Notes under the pieces: model-generated
What the model saw: only the letters and a program-made list of their open reading frames with translations
Databases searched by the model: none
Told to the model about the DNA's origin: nothing
Position numbers and translations under genes: made by a program
In this document: one piece after another, positions 63,016-64,000 of the stretch
Layout: each line of letters starts with the position of its first letter
Numbering within the stretch: position 1 is the first letter of the stretch
NCBI RefSeq assembly: GCF_000797445.1
Contig: NZ_JSWF01000032.1
Location: forward strand, 148,584-212,583
Source: Lacinutrix jangbogonensis
GTDB lineage: Bacteria; Bacteroidota; Bacteroidia; Flavobacteriales; Flavobacteriaceae
Length of the DNA: 64,000 nt
Direction of reading: 5' to 3'

Positions 63016-63912
63016 TTTAGGTAAACTTAGTAAAGCAGTAGCAGGAAAATCTAAAGTAGATGAAGACGTTTTAGATAACCTTGAAGAGGTTTTAGTATCC
63101 AGTGATGTTGGTGTAAATACAACGCTTAAAGTAATTACACGTATTGAAGAGCGCGTAGCAAAAGATAAATATTTAGGAACAGACGAACTTAATAAAATCC
63201 TTCGCGAAGAAATAGCAGGCTTATTAAGTGAAACCAATTCTGGTGAAGATACAGAATACACGATCCCAAAATTAGCACCACAAGCAGACGGAACAAAAAC
63301 ACCCTATGTATTAATGGTTGTTGGCGTAAATGGCGTTGGCAAAACAACAACTATTGGTAAGTTGGCTTACCAATTTAAAAAGCAAGGGTTAACTGTTGTT
63401 TTAGGTGCTGCAGACACGTTTAGAGCAGCGGCAATAGAACAATTACAAGTTTGGGGCAGATAGAGTAGATGTGCCAATGGTACGTCAAAATATGGGATCT
63501 GATCCAGCAAGTGTTGCTTTCGATGCTTTAGAATCTGGAGTGACCCAAAATGCAGATGTTATTATTATTGACACAGCAGGACGTTTACACAATAAGGGTT
63601 AACTTAATGAATGAGTTAACTAAAGTAAAACGTGTTATGCAAAAAGTAATTGGAGATGCGCCACACGACGTTTTATTGGTTTTAGATGGTTCTACGGGAC
63701 AAAATGCATTCGAACAAGCAAAACAGTTTACAGCCGCCACAGAAGTAACTTCACTTGCAGTAACCAAATTAGATGGAACAGCAAAAGGTGGAGTTGTTAT
63801 TGGTATTAGTGACCAATTTTAAAATCCCTGTTAAAAAATATTGGTGTTGGTGAAGGTCTTGAAGTTACAAGTCTTTAATAAGCATGAGTTTGTGGATAGC
63901 TTCTTTAAGTAA
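63011..63912 (+). pseudogene. ftsY: ftsY (signal recognition particle receptor), 5'-truncated and with several indels
   Basis: FtsY without its first codons, beginning [20 protein letters not shown]. The G-domain motifs are all seen: [61 protein letters not shown]. The reading frame is broken by extra bases in GGGG (63453-63456), GGG (63596-63598), TTTT (63817-63820) and the A run at 63833-63838, and by a missing pair near 63865. The last codons (NKHEFVDSFFK) end at 63912. FtsY is essential, and the protein text is otherwise clean, so the breaks look like sequence errors near a contig end. Confidence 0.8.
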
Positions 63913-64000
63913 TAAATTCAAGGGAGTTCTGAAGTCTTATTAATTGATTTAAGACTAAAAAAAGCGAATAAATTATGTTTACACCTGCTATAAGAGTATT

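Overview
The window reads as chromosome of a marine-type flavobacterium (Bacteroidota, Flavobacteriaceae). The DNA is AT-rich and densely coded. Promoters follow the Bacteroidota TAnnTTTG pattern. The gliding and type IX secretion (T9SS) genes gldB, gldC and gldKLMN are present, three secreted proteins carry C-terminal T9SS sorting domains, and there is an XrtF exosortase pair. The genus cannot be fixed from the sequence alone. I saw no tRNA, rRNA, CRISPR array, prophage or transposase.

Layout. 1-5.7 kb: the 3' end of a transglutaminase-like protein gene, a membrane metal-hydrolase-like gene, a MazG-like pyrophosphohydrolase, aroA, queA and rlmN. 5.7-7.06 kb: a T9SS-exported protein gene lying between rlmN and a decayed second copy of the rlmN 3' end. 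7.07-12 kb: gldC-gldB facing nadE, a NarL-type response regulator with an altered phosphorylation site, and dnaG. 12-23 kb: an accessory-looking envelope block with a lectin-domain T9SS adhesin, an outer-membrane protein, a membrane protein and a frameshifted ECF sigma factor, a large FG-GAP/ASPIC lipoprotein, an arylsulfotransferase-like lipoprotein and a second T9SS protein. 23-31.6 kb: a polyprenyl synthase, the cell-elongation operon mreB-mreC-mreD-mrdA-rodA (reading leftwards), and purH.

31.7-38 kb: small lipoprotein, a GAF-type methionine sulfoxide reductase, xrtF and its partner, then a compact soft-metal trafficking set (HYC_CC_PP protein, HMA-MauE membrane protein, TonB-dependent receptor, periplasmic HMA protein) and a GIY-YIG nuclease cut by a stop codon. 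38-47 kb: an alpha/beta hydrolase, groS-groL, secG, a TPR-like protein, lptE, a sigma-54 activator, a lipoprotein and miaB. 47.4-57.2 kb: topA, an arginase-fold probable pseudoenzyme, gldK-gldL-gldM-gldN (T9SS motor and core), and a FAD oxidoreductase. 57.3-63 kb: a DUF983 protein, an ABC-F ATPase and an RND efflux adaptor plus permease.

The last kilobase is suspect. The RND permease gene runs abruptly into ftsY at an AAGCTT site, and ftsY carries several indels with almost no missense change. That pattern fits a chimeric, low-accuracy contig end better than biology.

The observations most worth following are the rlmN 3'-end duplication flanking a T9SS cargo gene, a C-type lectin domain nested inside an HYR domain, the arginase-like pseudoenzyme beside gldKLMN, the response regulator with Glu at the phospho-acceptor site, a small palindromic repeat family confined here to 34-45 kb, and the frameshifted sigma factor.
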